Assembly: GCF_047663525.1 (NCBI RefSeq)
Contig: NC_092613.1
Coordinates: 6,411,501 to 6,475,500 of the forward strand
Reading direction: 5' to 3'
DNA length: 64,000 nucleotides
From: Anas platyrhynchos
Lineage: Eukaryota; Chordata; Aves; Anseriformes; Anatidae
Position 1 is the stretch's first letter. Each line of letters begins with the position of its first letter. Shown here piece after piece: positions 1 through 18,649 of the stretch. Both the position numbers and the translations under genes were made by a program. Under the pieces are notes generated by a model. It did not search any database. It was not told the origin of the DNA and saw only the letters and a list, made by a program, of their open reading frames with translations.

Positions 1-452
1 GGGGCACGGGGACTGGCTTCCCTGTATTTGCGGGGCCGCACAGCACCCACAACCCATGGGATTTCCTCTCCTGCATAAGCTGGGGTCTCCAGCACCTTCC
101 CTGAGATGCTGGGCAGAAGCCCTGCAGGGATAGGGACAACTGGAGGCGGGCAGGACCCTGGAGGACACGAGGCTCCAGGTACAGAGATCTCTCCCTGGGG
201 TCCGTCACCAGCCAGGGTCTCTGGGACAGGGGGAAGCCGGTGGAGCTGGGAGGCCATGGGGATCTCTGGATGGCAGCAGAATGGCACAGACCGAGGTCCC
301 TGGGCCAGACCTGCAGGTCCATGAACACGGGGTGCCAGCGGGCATGAGGCAGCCAGGAGAAACACGGGGAGGGAGCTGGGGCCAGGGGAGCAGGGAGCTG
401 GAAGGGCAGGGGGTGGTGAAGGAGGATGCTCAGCCAGCCCAGCTACTTACAC

Positions 453-7300
<6,848 letters not shown>

Positions 7301-9138
7301 GCTTGGTTATCTAGCAGAATTCAAGGCAAGGTGGAAAAAGCGAGGGTTAGGAGCTGAGATAAGAACAAGCACAGCCTGTCCTGCGGCACCCACGACATGG
7401 GCACCGTGATGCTGCGTCTCTCCAAAGTACTTGGAGCTGGGAGCTGTCCCCCGCCGGGCTGTGGTGGTGATATCTCAGTGGAGATAAGGTCCCCCCGCTC
7501 CCCTCCTGTCCCAGGATCAGAGCTCGCCCCAAATAAGAGGCAGGAGATTAGACACTGCCTCGTGCCGTGCTGATAGCTGCCATCAGGAGCCACGTCTGGG
7601 ACACGCAGCTCCCCTTGCTGGAGCCATCCCAGGGTGCTGTGTTTGCTCAGGGCACGGGAAAATTACCCAATTATAACGTTCAGCTTGGTTTGCTTCCTGA
7701 CTATTCTTAGCTCAGCTGGGATATGGAACCTTGCAGGGACATCCCGTTATCTGCAATAGGCTGAGCTTAGCTAAAGGGGACAAGAACTCAGATCCCAGCT
7801 GAGCAGCAGGGCTAAGTGCAGCGAAAACCATGGAAATGTCCATGCTCATCTTCCTCGCACACCGATCTCCCTCCCAGCCCGTGGCTGGGTGAATGCCACC
7901 CGTCGGCACTCCTCGCCCTGCTCCCACCCAATGCTGCAGCACAAGGTTGCACAGCCCAGCCCCTGCACAGCCTGGCCACCCTGCTCCTGCGGGACCTCGG
8001 CGAGGCTGCGATGCGGCAGGACAACGTGAGGCAGCTCTAGAAATAACCCCCATGTGCCGAGCCACCTGTTCCCAGAGCAGCGCTCCCATCGGGCAACCGG
8101 GAACAACTGGCCCTGGCTGCATCTGTCGGGCATTCATTACCCAGGATGGGTTGGAGAGGCTTCAGGATCGCTCATTAAAGATGCTGAATCCGGGACCAGG
8201 ACCCACAGGCATGGGGAAGATGCACTGCAGGAGGGATGCCTCAGCATACCACACGGCTGTCAAACCTCCTTTCTGAGCAATGACTCAGGAGTGCTTTTTG
8301 GAGACAAATGAAGTCAGAAGCCAGCCCCGACTGCCCCGGGTTCACTGCCCCAGCTGCTGCTGTTGTCCCCATCCCTCCAACAGACCCGGGGTTCAGCCCC
8401 ACGCGTTCCCCAGAACTCCCCATGCCTGGCCCTGCGAGGCATGGTCCTGCCACCTCAGAGTTTGGCCAAACCTTTTTATGTTGCCACTAGCACCCAGGGC
8501 TTCATGTGGCCCTTGTACAACACAGGAGCAGAGATCCCCTCCTGGCCACGAGGCTGTAAACATGCATTTCTGGAAGTGTATTTCTGCATTGCCATGCATC
8601 TCCTCTCTGCTACATCACCAGATCCCACCACACATTTGCTGAGGAGCAGCAGCAAAATCAAGAAAAGATAATGTTATACTGGAAAGCGGCTCTGAGAAAT
8701 ATTTTTCCATCCTCTGTGCAAAAAATGGCACAGAAGCAGGATAAATCTTCCAGTTAAGGCTCTGAGTGCTCGTTCTGAAAGAAAAGTGAGGATCCTGGCT
8801 CTGCTGGTCCCCGTGGGCCAGTACGATGCTCCCAAAGCACCGCATCCCTCCTGTCTGCCCGGAGATATGGGGAGCAGGGATCTGCAAGATCCCCTAAAAG
8901 CACCCAAAATCCTTTCCAGCCATCTTACATCACTCAAACCGCACTGGATGTGCTGCAGAGAAACCCCCTGGAGAGGGTCCTGATGCTTTCCCTGGGGAAA
9001 TGCCTTCACAGCAGAAACACATCCCAGAGCAAGCAGCTGGGCAGGGCCATCAGCCCCGAGCCAAATCCACACGGGGCCTGCATCTCCTGCGCTTTCACAG
9101 CAGAGCCCGAGCATCCCACGGAGCCGCCCCAACCTTAC

Positions 9139-9200
9139 CTCTGCTGTGGGGCGCAGGTGAGGTCCCACGGAGCCGTGGGGAAGCCGGCGGGTGTCTGGGG
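9139..9200 (-). other. TNNT2: TNNT2 exon 1, 5' untranslated (start approximate)
   Basis: The right border is inferred from the TTTAAAG-like TATA variant at 9223-9228, which would place transcription start near 9200. The left border is a good donor (CAGCAGAG then GTAAGG at 9138-9133). It would splice to 7310, ten bases upstream of the start codon, after the acceptor TTCTGCTAG. Intron 1 (7311-9138) shows no other coding signal. Confidence 0.6.
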
Positions 9201-9510
9201 TGTGCTCCTTGGGGGGCAGAGGCTTTAAGGGGCCCCCAGCGCCCACCCCGGGGCGGGCAGCGCCGGCAGGAATGCGCCCGGCGCCCAGCGAGGAATGCAA
9301 CACTTGTGAGCTGCTATTTCGGCAGCCGCGGCCCCGGCCCCCTCCGCGCTCCCCCTGCCCCCCCAGGAGCCCATATAAGCCCAAGCTATTGTGTGGCCTC
9401 AGAGATTTGCTATTTTAAACCCGCCGGACGGAGATACGTGAGTGCCCGAGGGGCTGACACAAGCCAGCCAGCTGTCACCTTCTAGGGCTGGGGACGCTGA
9501 TAAGGCAGAG
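9200..9510 (-). promoter_or_regulatory. TNNT2: TNNT2 promoter with paired MCAT elements
   Basis: Read on the minus strand, CATTCCT occurs at 9291-9297 and 9268-9274, 23 bases apart and about 70 and 95 bases upstream of the inferred start. This matches the two MCAT (TEF-1/TEAD) sites that drive the chicken cardiac troponin T promoter. A TATA variant (TTAAAG on the minus strand) lies at 9223-9228. Further up are a CArG-like CCATATAAGC (9371-9380), an A/T-rich MEF2-like CTATTTTAAA (9410-9419) and a GATA site CTGATAAGG (9497-9505), in the interval where the chicken upstream cardiac element is reported. The MCAT pair is clear; the distal sites are near-matches only. Confidence 0.75.
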
Positions 9511-10885
9511 CCGGGGACCAGACCCTCCGCACCAAGATGCTGTCCTGTGAAGGTTCGGATTGTTTTTACCCCCCCCTTTGAGACATCCGTCTCAGGTTTT
9601 TGCCTTTTTTCCTCTTGAGAGAAGATGGGGAGCAAACCTTTCCAGGTCCCAGTCCAGGAGCAGCCAACCGGGAGCTTCTTAGAAAGAACTTTTATTAGAA
9701 AAAAAAGAAAAAAAAAAAAAAAAGGCAAAGAGGAAAACCAAATCCCTTCTAAAGCCCAACAAGCAAGATGAGACCAAGGGGCAGCAGGAGGGTCCCACAC
9801 CGAATTTAGACACCGCAGTGGTTGCTGAAGGCACAGCCCCAGCCCGTGGCACGGCCCCAGCAGGATTTGAGCATCATTTTATGGGCTGCCCACAGCACCT
9901 TGTGCCCCCCCAGGGTGGGCGCAGCAGCCGGGGAGAGTGGGGACCGGGTGGCTTTGGGATCTGCATCGCAAAGGGCTCCAGGGGAAGTGTGAGAAGGGAA
10001 CGGGGCTTGCAGAAGGGGTCCAGGACAGGGCTCCCAGCTCCACGCAGCCCCACAAATAGGTCTGTGGCCAGCCTGCCCTCCCCATAGCACTCAGCAAAAG
10101 GGGTCACTGCTTGCAGGGGATGGGAGTGGTGAAGGACACGTCTGAGCTGTGTGCTGGAGGGAAGCACCAGTGCTGTCAGGTCCACCTGTCCTCCACGGGG
10201 GGCTCCAAGCTAGGCTGGTGCATGAGCAACTTGGCAAACAGAGTTTTAGGGGCTTCGGTCCCCTCCAGCAGTCACAGCTTGGGGAGGGGGTGACATCTGC
10301 CTGCACCCCCACCTCACGCCACACTCAGGGATGGGCACGGTCCATGGGTGGGCAGCCAAAACTGCCCTGGCCCGGCAGCCTCTCACCCCAACAGCAGGAT
10401 CCAGCTGCAAGGGACACGCGCAAGCTGCTCCCCTTAGCAAGCGCAGGTTGGGGCACAGCCAGGGATTAGGAGCAAAACACCAAAATGTTGTAGGGAAGCA
10501 AGGCCAGAGCCTGCCTTCAGCACCTGCAGGGAACCTCCAGGCCTGGGTATTCCTGGAGAGGCAGGGAGTGAGGGTTGGGGATGCAGGGATGGGATTCCAG
10601 CCTTCTTCCTTCCCAGCCCACAAGCAGAGGACCCCGGCCACCCCATCCCACCCACACGTGGCAGTGGGGACACTCGTGGCAGTGGGCAGGGCTGGCACGG
10701 ATGATTGGGCAGGGCCAGGCTTTGATCTTCAGAGCAAACCAGTTTTTCCCCCAGATCATCTGATATTATTGCATACGATATTATTGCAGCTGGAAGAGAA
10801 AGTGAAAAACAGTGAGGCCGGGGCTGGGGCTGGGGGTGATGCACGGGTGAGCAGGTCCCAGTCGTGCCCCGGCTCGGAGCAGTTC
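9511..10885. other. Intergenic DNA between TNNT2 promoter and LAD1 3' end
   Basis: This should hold the LAD1 3' UTR on its right side. I see no clear AATAAA for LAD1; the only strong one on the minus strand (9691-9696) abuts an A-run on the plus strand (9697-9723). No ORF here resembles a known protein. Confidence 0.5.
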
Positions 10886-13800
10886 TCAGCGCAGCTCCAC
10901 ATCTACCTTGGTGCCTGCAGGGGCGTCTCTGGGCTGCTTTACCCAGACGTCACGCTTTGGCAGGCTGTTTATTTTCCCGACGTCCTGCAAATAAGAGAGT
11001 CATGAGTGGCACGAGAAGGTTTCCTCCATGCATCATATGCATTACTGCCTTGCTGTCTGTAAGCAGCCCTCGAAGCGGGATTGCCCCAGCTAAAACCACC
11101 CAGCCTTGAGATCCTACACCTGGTAGACCCCAAAAAAACAACTGCAGCACCAGCCCACAGAGGTGGATGGCGGCTTTATTTCAGGAATATAGGAGGAAAA
11201 AAGCCTTACCCAGAAGTGACCCCAGGAGCAAACCCTTTCCCAGCAGCCGGAGCCAGCTCAGCCTCCCGGCACAGACACGTTTGGGCAGTGCTAATCCTGG
11301 AGCTCAGCGCCGGGGTGCCCAGGCTTGCCCGCCCGGGCTGCGGGGCTGGGCTGGAGCTGCCCCTCCTGTACCTACACAGCTGCCACGAGCAGCGGCAAAA
11401 TCCTATTGCTTTGTGGGGTGACACCTGCCCAGCATTTGTCCTGGCTGATTCTCCCCTTACCAAGTACAGTGTTGGGGCCAAAGGGTTTTCTGCCCATCTC
11501 CCTTTAATCCACATCCCTGAAGCAGCACCTGAGTCTAAGCCCCCAAAGCCAGCTTTGTGCCCCCAGCTGTGGGACCCCCTGTTTTGGGGGGCTGGGATCT
11601 GCAGCAGGACCAGGCCCAGTACTCAGCAGGCCCTCTTGGTGCACACCGGGTCTCGGGACCAGGCTGGATGGGGCTTTGAGCAGCCTGGTCTGGTGCGAGG
11701 CAGTGTGCCCATGGCAGCGGGGTGGAATTAGGTGGTCTTTGAGGACCCTTCCCACCCGACCCGTTCCCATTTTATGTTTCCAGGCCCCACAGAGCAGTGG
11801 GTGAGCAGTGAGCACGCAGCTCATCTCCCAGCAGCCTGCAGGTGGCAGCTGAACCTGTGACCCAAATCTTTAGCAGGTTCGATCTGGGCTTTTCAAACCC
11901 TCCAAGCCCACTGTCCCCAGATGTAGGGGGGTGTCCCACCAGACTGCCAGCCCCCAGGACTTGAGCCTGAGCTCTTGGCACAAGCTGGTACCTTGCTCTT
12001 TTCCTCCTTGGCAGGCTCCTGAGTTCGGCTGATCCACAGATTAATGCGGGACGTCACCGACCCCGGGATCTTCAGGTTGTCCTGTGGCAAGGAGAGGGAC
12101 AGCAGGGTTGCAGCACCAGCTCTCCCATCGCACGAAGGCAACCCGGGACAAACCCCAGGGCACAGGGAGACGGGGCAAGCCTGCAGCAGGCAGAGACCAG
12201 CCCACACTTTGGCTCCCTCCCAGCTCCCCAAATACCAGCGCATCGGCACAAACCCACACGCTGCCAGAGCACAGTTTCGGTGGCTCGAGCCCAGCCCTGC
12301 TCGCACAACAACCACCAAACTCCCCCCAGCAGCCTGCCACAGTGTGCATTGGTACCCAAACCGGGGAGGATTTGCCCAAAAAGCTTGTGCCTGCCCTGGC
12401 ACAGGACCTTCCCAGGGGATTCCTGCCCTCACCTTCTTGGCTGCGAGCGGCTCAGCCTTGCTGGGAGCGCTGGTCTCGAAGAAGTTGCGCTTGCTGGCCA
12501 CCCCCTCCGAGGTCACCACGAGGCTCTTCTGAACAGTCACGGAAGATCTCACCGACCCCGAGCGCTGGGAGGAGAGAGGGCTGTGAGCAGGGGCCGTGCT
12601 GCACCCCAAGGGGTGAAGAGCAAAGCCCTGGGTCAGCTCCTTCCCCGCCCGTCACCAGCTCATGGGATTGCCCACCAGGACCACGCAGCATCCCCATGAC
12701 CCTCTCCAAGGGATATCCCCACTACTCCTAAACCCTGTGGCCAATCTGTTTATTTGCATGAGATTGCCTTCATCATCCCCATCAGGGTTTTTTTGTTTTT
12801 TTTTTTGGTGAAGCCCAGTCCCCCTCTGCCTTCCCCCCAGCTCCAGGCCCCCTTTCCCTCTTCCCCCCCATCCCTGCACCATCTGGGCCGTGCTGAGGGT
12901 TTCGGTACCTGCACGGCCGAGGTGTATTTTTCCAGCTTCTCCTCGATGGTGGTGTTGCTACCTGGGATCCTCAGGCTCGCGCTAGTGAAGAAGAGGGGAG
13001 GGAGTTGAACGCAGCCCCCACGGTCCCCTAGACTCAGCCCATGGTCTTGGGGGGCTCCACGTGTTGGGAGGAGACCCCCTCTGACCCAGACACTCATCCT
13101 GCCCCCAGTAGGCCCCAGTAGGACAGGGAGTCTTATCCACCCCCAGCTCCCAGACCTGAGCCCTCAGTTCCCTGAGAAGATTTAAGCCCCTAGCCCAAAA
13201 CTTGCCACAGAGATGTGGCACTTGAACTGCCCTCCAAAGCAAGATTGAGTTGCTCAGGGACCTGCACGGTTGGGTTTTGGGTGGCTCCAAGGGTTGGGGG
13301 ACACCTTATGGCACTGTAACCAACTCCTAGCAGTGCAGATGCCAGAGACTGCACCAAGAGACCACAGCATCGCTGCCCAGTCAGCCAGGCACCCTGGGGA
13401 CAGCAGACCTGTCCCAGGCCCCATCCCCTCCTCCCCCTTGGAAAACAAGGGACGAGCATCCCTGCCCAGGAAGGCCAAAGCAGCATGCAGAGCGTTGCTG
13501 ACCTCCTTGTGAGAGGGCTTTCATCTTCTTCTTTCTGTTTCTTTGAGATCACCTGGAAGACACAAGGCAAGGAGACACTGGAGCCATCCTCGGTCATCAC
13601 AGATAAACACATGGAAAACTGGGTCAGAGTCAGACCCTAATTCACAGCACGGAGGATCTCAGTGGCTTTTGTGCTTTTTCCAGCCTTTTATTCCAGATTT
13701 TATTATTTTTTTTTGAAGGGGGGGCAGGCTAGAAATTGAGATATTCTCAGGGATATAACAAGGAACGAGAGGAAGGATGGGTTATTTTTTCCTCCTGCAT

Positions 13801-16800
13801 TCTCAGAGAACAGAAATGCCAGGGGGTGGATGGTCATTTCTGTGACTCTTTGGGAAATCTGAGGACAACAAGCTCCCTGTTGTCTGACCACTTCCCACAA
13901 GTTTCCATGCCAGCACAAAGTATATGAACACGGACTTGTCCTCAGTCACCCGCCTTTGGTCTGACAAGGAGAAGGGAAAGGGAGGGAAGACTGAAGCAGA
14001 GCTGCAATGCCCAGACCAAGGATGGATTTCAAATGCACATTTTGGAACAGGCTCTGCCAACATGGCACGGACACCAAATCACCCCTTCCTTCATCTTCCA
14101 CTGCCCTAACAGGAGTCTTTCTCCCACTTGCTTTTGCTCTTACCCGAAAGGAGACAGTTCTTGGGCTGCTTCTTCTGATGGAGCTGCTGTAAGTGGCATA
14201 ATTTCGAGAAGTCTCTGACTTTTCTGGAGGTTCATCTTGGGTGGGAGGTGGCTGTGTTACCTCCTTTAAGGGGCTCCTGGGTGGATGCTGAGGAAAAAGC
14301 AGACATCTGATGCACCTGTGCAGAGTTTGTGGGGAAGGTTCAGCTTCAGGTGCAGGGATCAGAGCAGCCAGGGTGGAAATGGTTTGGAGACGGGGGTTTG
14401 AGACCCTCCTCCTTTTGGTCTCTCCCCCTTGCTCTTGTCCTTCCAGGACTGCACGCCCCAAAACTCAGCACCTTCCCCACATCCTGCTCACCTGCTGGTC
14501 CGGAGACGGGGTCCCCTCCGAGGCTATCTTCTCATCCGTGCTGCGGATCCTCGTTCGGGTCAGGATCTTCACCTCGCGGACCCGGCAGGTCCCCAGCTCC
14601 GGAGCCGCTTGCTGCTGCGGCTCCCCCTCATCCCTCCGCTGCTCCCCTCGGGGTGTCCCCGCGCCTTGTCCCTCTTTGTCCTGCAGCCGTCCCCTCGCCA
14701 CCACCTTCCTCTCGCGGGCTGGCTCTGGGGGCTGGTCTCCTGGTGGTGCTTCTTTGCCCATGGCCGTATCCTGACCCTGCTCTGCAGCCCGGCCGCTCTC
14801 CTGCCCCGTGTGGGGCTGAGCCTGCTCACAGCTCGCTCCCTGCACTGCCTCCCGCTGCTCCTTCTCCTGTTTCGGCTTCTCAGACACGGCCATCGGGGAC
14901 CTTGTCCGTCTCCCCTCTTGCGTCTTCAGCACCTCCGAGAGCTTGCGCTCCTCCTCTTCCTCCGGAGACGCCGGCTTCACCAGGGACTGGGGCCTAGAGA
15001 GAGACCACAGCTGTCTCTGGAGTCACAAAATCACAGGGAGGTGGAGGTGGGAAGGGCCCCTGGGTCCCTCCAGTCCCCCCTGCTCCATCAGGGCCACCCC
15101 AAGCAGGGTGCCCAGGGCCACGTCCAGGCGGGTTTGGAGCTCCCCACGGAGACCCCACAGCCTTGGGGCAGCCTGTGCTAGGGCTGCGGCAAAAAGTTTC
15201 CAAAAGTTTGGACGACTACTCTTTTTCCTTGTTTTTGGCAGAAAAAAAAATGAAGCTTTTCTGCAGCCTCAACCCAGGGCAGCAGCACATTGCCTGGGAA
15301 AGCAAACACCTCCCAGTGCCTGCAGGACTGGCCAACAAATGTTTTAAGTGGGGTGAAGGCAGCCCAGCCCCTTATCATTCCCATCGCTGCCAAGGAAAGA
15401 GCAATGCTAGCAAAAACAAAACCAGAGAGCTGGTAACAGCGAGCAGCAGCAGAGCCCTGCTGTTGATGCCAGCAGGACCTCACGCACCTGCTGGGCGTTG
15501 GGCTGGGGTCTTTCACTGGGCTCGGAGGTTCTTCATCCACCGATGAGGAGGAGGACAGCAGGCTCCGGTGCTTTCGCCGGCGCTCCCTTTGCTGCTCTTC
15601 TTCATCCTCAAGCGTCCTCTGCTTGGCCAGGCTGTTTGGGGTGGAACATAAGGTCGTGGTGAGGCTGTGTGTCTCGCAGGGATCTGACAGAGAAAAGGGA
15701 CCGCAGTGCCCTCAAAAGGGCCCAGGGGGTGGTGGAAGGGCCCTTCCTTCATGGGGCAGGGGCAGAGGGACACCAACGCGAGCCGGGTGTCGCAAAGTGT
15801 TCTCGCTCCACCCAGCTGATTCGGGCATTTCCCAACACAAGCACTTGACTTCCCAACTCCTAATTTCTCCTGTTCAAGGCAGCAGTCATTTAAAAGGAAT
15901 CCCTACATTAAGCAATCCGTTCCAGGCACGGATATTTAACCTGTAACTCGGCAAGACCCTAGAGCCACCGCAGGGATCTCAACCACACGACCTCGAAGGG
16001 TAACCGCGAGTGGCAGACGGTTTTAGCCCCAGCATGAATTATGGGGGTGGCATTTTAATTTTTATTGTGCAAAAAGCCTCAGATGCAAAAGCATCCGAGG
16101 CTGAAGGGCGAGCACCACTGAAGAGCTCTGCACAGGAACAGGGACACAGGAGCCCCCTTGCTCCCCACGTGTGGCCTCCCAAAGCCAGAAGGACCAGGAT
16201 TAGTCACAGCTTATACCAAAATGACAAGGTTCATAAGCACCTTTAAAGTCTCACCTTTAAAGATTTTATTTTAAGCAATTCATAATTTGTAGGCTAAAAT
16301 GCCAACCCGAATAAAAAGTTGTTTGGGAAGCTTTCCCTTCCTTCCGCTGCGCAAACCGTGCCCAGCCTTTCTGCCGGCGCATGAGCAGTGTTGGGCAATA
16401 TTTCGTGCCTGCCCTGCATTTTTCACAACAGCACTCATGTACCTGCAGCACTAGTCCTGAACCAGCTGCAAACACACACGGGGTCACCAGCACCACGAGG
16501 GGCAGCTTCCTCCTGGGAAGCCCTGGCTTTTGCCCTCCCGTGCAGGATCTGGCCCCATGCAGACTCCCAGGGGCTGGCACTCCAGCTTCATCCAGGTCCA
16601 GGGTTTGCTTTGAATTTGGCTTTTATCAACGTGGAAGTCAGAGCACGCTTGGGTCTGTGGTATTGCCAGCACGGCTGCGGACACGGTGACTCGCCGTGTG
16701 GTTTGCGAGTTACTGTGTAATGAAGCCTGGGTCATAAATTAAACCACATTACCCCCCGCAACCACTCGCGGCTTCTGTTCTTCCTGGTGGATGGAGGCAG

Positions 16801-18586
16801 GGGAGCGCTGGAGGGTCAGTAAAGCAGAACGGAGAGCACGGGGCCCAGCGGGCAGCTCAGCCCCTGTCTGCACACAGAGCAATGCCACGGGGCGTGCTGT
16901 CCTCCCGCTCCCCCATCCCCATGACCCCCAGCATGCCACCCCAGGGTGGTCCCCAACGCGTGGCATGGGGTGGGACGGGGATGGAGAAGGCTGGGACCTG
17001 CCACAGGGAGCCTCTGTGAGCATCCCCAGCTGGGTCTCGTCCTGCCTGGGGACATGTCCCCAGCCAGCCCCCCACAGCAGCATTTGTCTCATGGGTCTGA
17101 GCCTGAAAATGCTGATGTACAGCTGGGCTGTGCTTGCAAGGCTGCAGGGCTGTGCCTCTGCCAAGCTCTCTGTGCGTGTCCCTCCTGCAGTGACAGCGTG
17201 GAGCCCCAAAGCCAGTCCAAACACGTGTGAGAGCTGGTTGCTTCTTTGATTTGCATGCACAGGCTTTCTTCAAAATGAAACAGATTTTCCTGCCTCGAAT
17301 TTGCTTGGCTCCTGCAGAGGCAGCGCATATCCTGGCGTTACCAAGGTGCAATTCCTCATTATCGGTAATTAAATAATCCACACATTAGGCTATGGATTTG
17401 CTTTGCCAGTCTTTCCCTCCTCTTTTCAAAGAGGGATTTCTTTCTCACTGTCTTGCCTTTTTTAACCTCAAAGAGATGAGTAAAAGAAGACTGGCAAGTC
17501 TCCCCTGCCTTGTCCTCTCCTGCCCTGTTAATCATTAGTGCTGAGATATTTGACATCTGTGCTGTTTCAGGGAATTCTGCCTCTTCTAGCGAGAGGAGAA
17601 GCTGCCTCACTGCGTTGTGAAACTTCCCGGGTGCAGGACCCCACCGGGCTTATATTTGGGAGCTGCACAGCTCAGAGGTGGATCTGGACGGGGTTTGGAT
17701 GTTCTCTGGATCCACACTTGTGCACCCACGGTGGAGGCAGTGGTGTGAGCTGGCAGCCTCTGAGCAACAGGACCTCAATTCCCAACTCTGTGCTGACCGG
17801 GCTGGGTGTCTCACCCAAATTACAGCTGATCTGGGGACCCTTTGGCCTCCGTCTCACAGCTGGGTGAGGGGAGGTGGTCTCTGATCCACCACCCCCATGG
17901 GGATTTCTGCTCTGTTTTGTGGGCTGTGTCTGAACCACCATCACCACCCGTGCAGCCGGCAGTGGAGGTTGGTGGTACCGGCCCCAGGTCCATGCGGGGT
18001 CGGTGCGGACCCCGCACCCCTGTGAGCCACCAGCCCCTGCCTCACCCGGCCGTGCCCAGGAGCTTCCATCGGAGCCCAAATTGCTTTTTGGGAAGGGCGC
18101 AGCGGCAGGGCCGGGATGGTTCAGAGGCTGGGGATGAATCAGGGCTTGCTCAGCGCCGGATGGGCAGAGCCGGGACACGCACCCGGGGGCTGCACGGGTG
18201 AGCACGAAGCCCCACAGCCACCCCTGGAGCAAGCCCGGTGCCACAGCCCCACCGGAGAGAGCCCAGGGAAAGGCAAACAGACCCAAGAGACCAGGAACAC
18301 ACCCAGTGCGGGGCGAGGATGCCTTTTCCAGAGCTGTTTTCCAACGCAGAGCTCAGCTTCCCCAGGCAGAAGAAACAAAACTGCCTCTGATCTCACCCAC
18401 CCACAAGAAACCCCAGCAGCACCGAGCCACCTCTGCCAGCAGCCCCCCGACGGCAGCCCCCGTCTGTCCCCGTCCTCCCCGACGCCGCGCGGTGCCGGCA
18501 GCCCACCCTCGCCTCCTGGCCGCGTTCAGCCACCCCCCAGGCACCCACCTGGAGAGATCGGACCAGTTCCTCCTGCTGTAAGACAT
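10886..18586 (-). CDS. LAD1: LAD1, ladinin-1
   Basis: Ladinin-1 is a basic, largely disordered protein linked to actin filaments and epithelial basement-membrane attachment. Exons in gene order: 18549-18586, 15488-15631, 14492-14993, 14144-14287, 13503-13552, 12909-12981, 12433-12564, 11992-12081, 10886-10984. Borders are AG/GT and the phases join to 1272 bases, 423 residues. The start MSYSRRNWSDLS corresponds to human MAVSRKDWSALS; exon 2 carries LAKQRTLEDEEEQ. The C-terminal modules match human closely: YSSSIRRSSPRTVSFR, EEKLEKYTSAVQ, GVASKRNFFE and SRINLWISRTQE. Exon 3 (502 bases) holds the low-complexity charged middle and lacks the long SEK-type repeats of human LAD1, making this protein about 90 residues shorter. 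The last exon is read to TGA at 10886-10888; a GTAGAT just before the stop could instead be a donor, so the final seven codons are less sure. Confidence 0.92.
11654..11776 (+). repeat. CR1 LINE 3' fragment, LAD1 intron 8
   Basis: The text GACCAGGCTGGATGGGGCTT, then the AGCCTGGTCT stretch and a GGTGGTCTTTGAGGACCCTT-like run ending at CATTTTATG, is the 3' end of a chicken-repeat-1 LINE in plus orientation. It is short and diverged, so old. Confidence 0.8.
15019..15180 (-). repeat. CR1 LINE fragment, LAD1 intron 2
   Basis: AATCACAGGGAGG at the left, then GGTGGGAAGGGCCCC and CCCACGGAGACCCCACA, reads as the reverse complement of a CR1 3' end. It lies between LAD1 exons 2 and 3 in the same orientation as the gene. 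Confidence 0.75.
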
Positions 18587-18649
18587 CGCGGCTTCACGAG
18601 TCTCAGAGAGCCCCCAAAACCTGCGCTGGCATCCAGGCCGAGGCGCCGG

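Noticed and set aside
9691-9723. AATAAA on the minus strand next to an A-run, as a possible LAD1 polyadenylation site
   Set aside because: It is 1.2 kb past the stop and the flanking run is A on the plus strand, more like a simple repeat than a transcript end. I could not place the LAD1 3' end.
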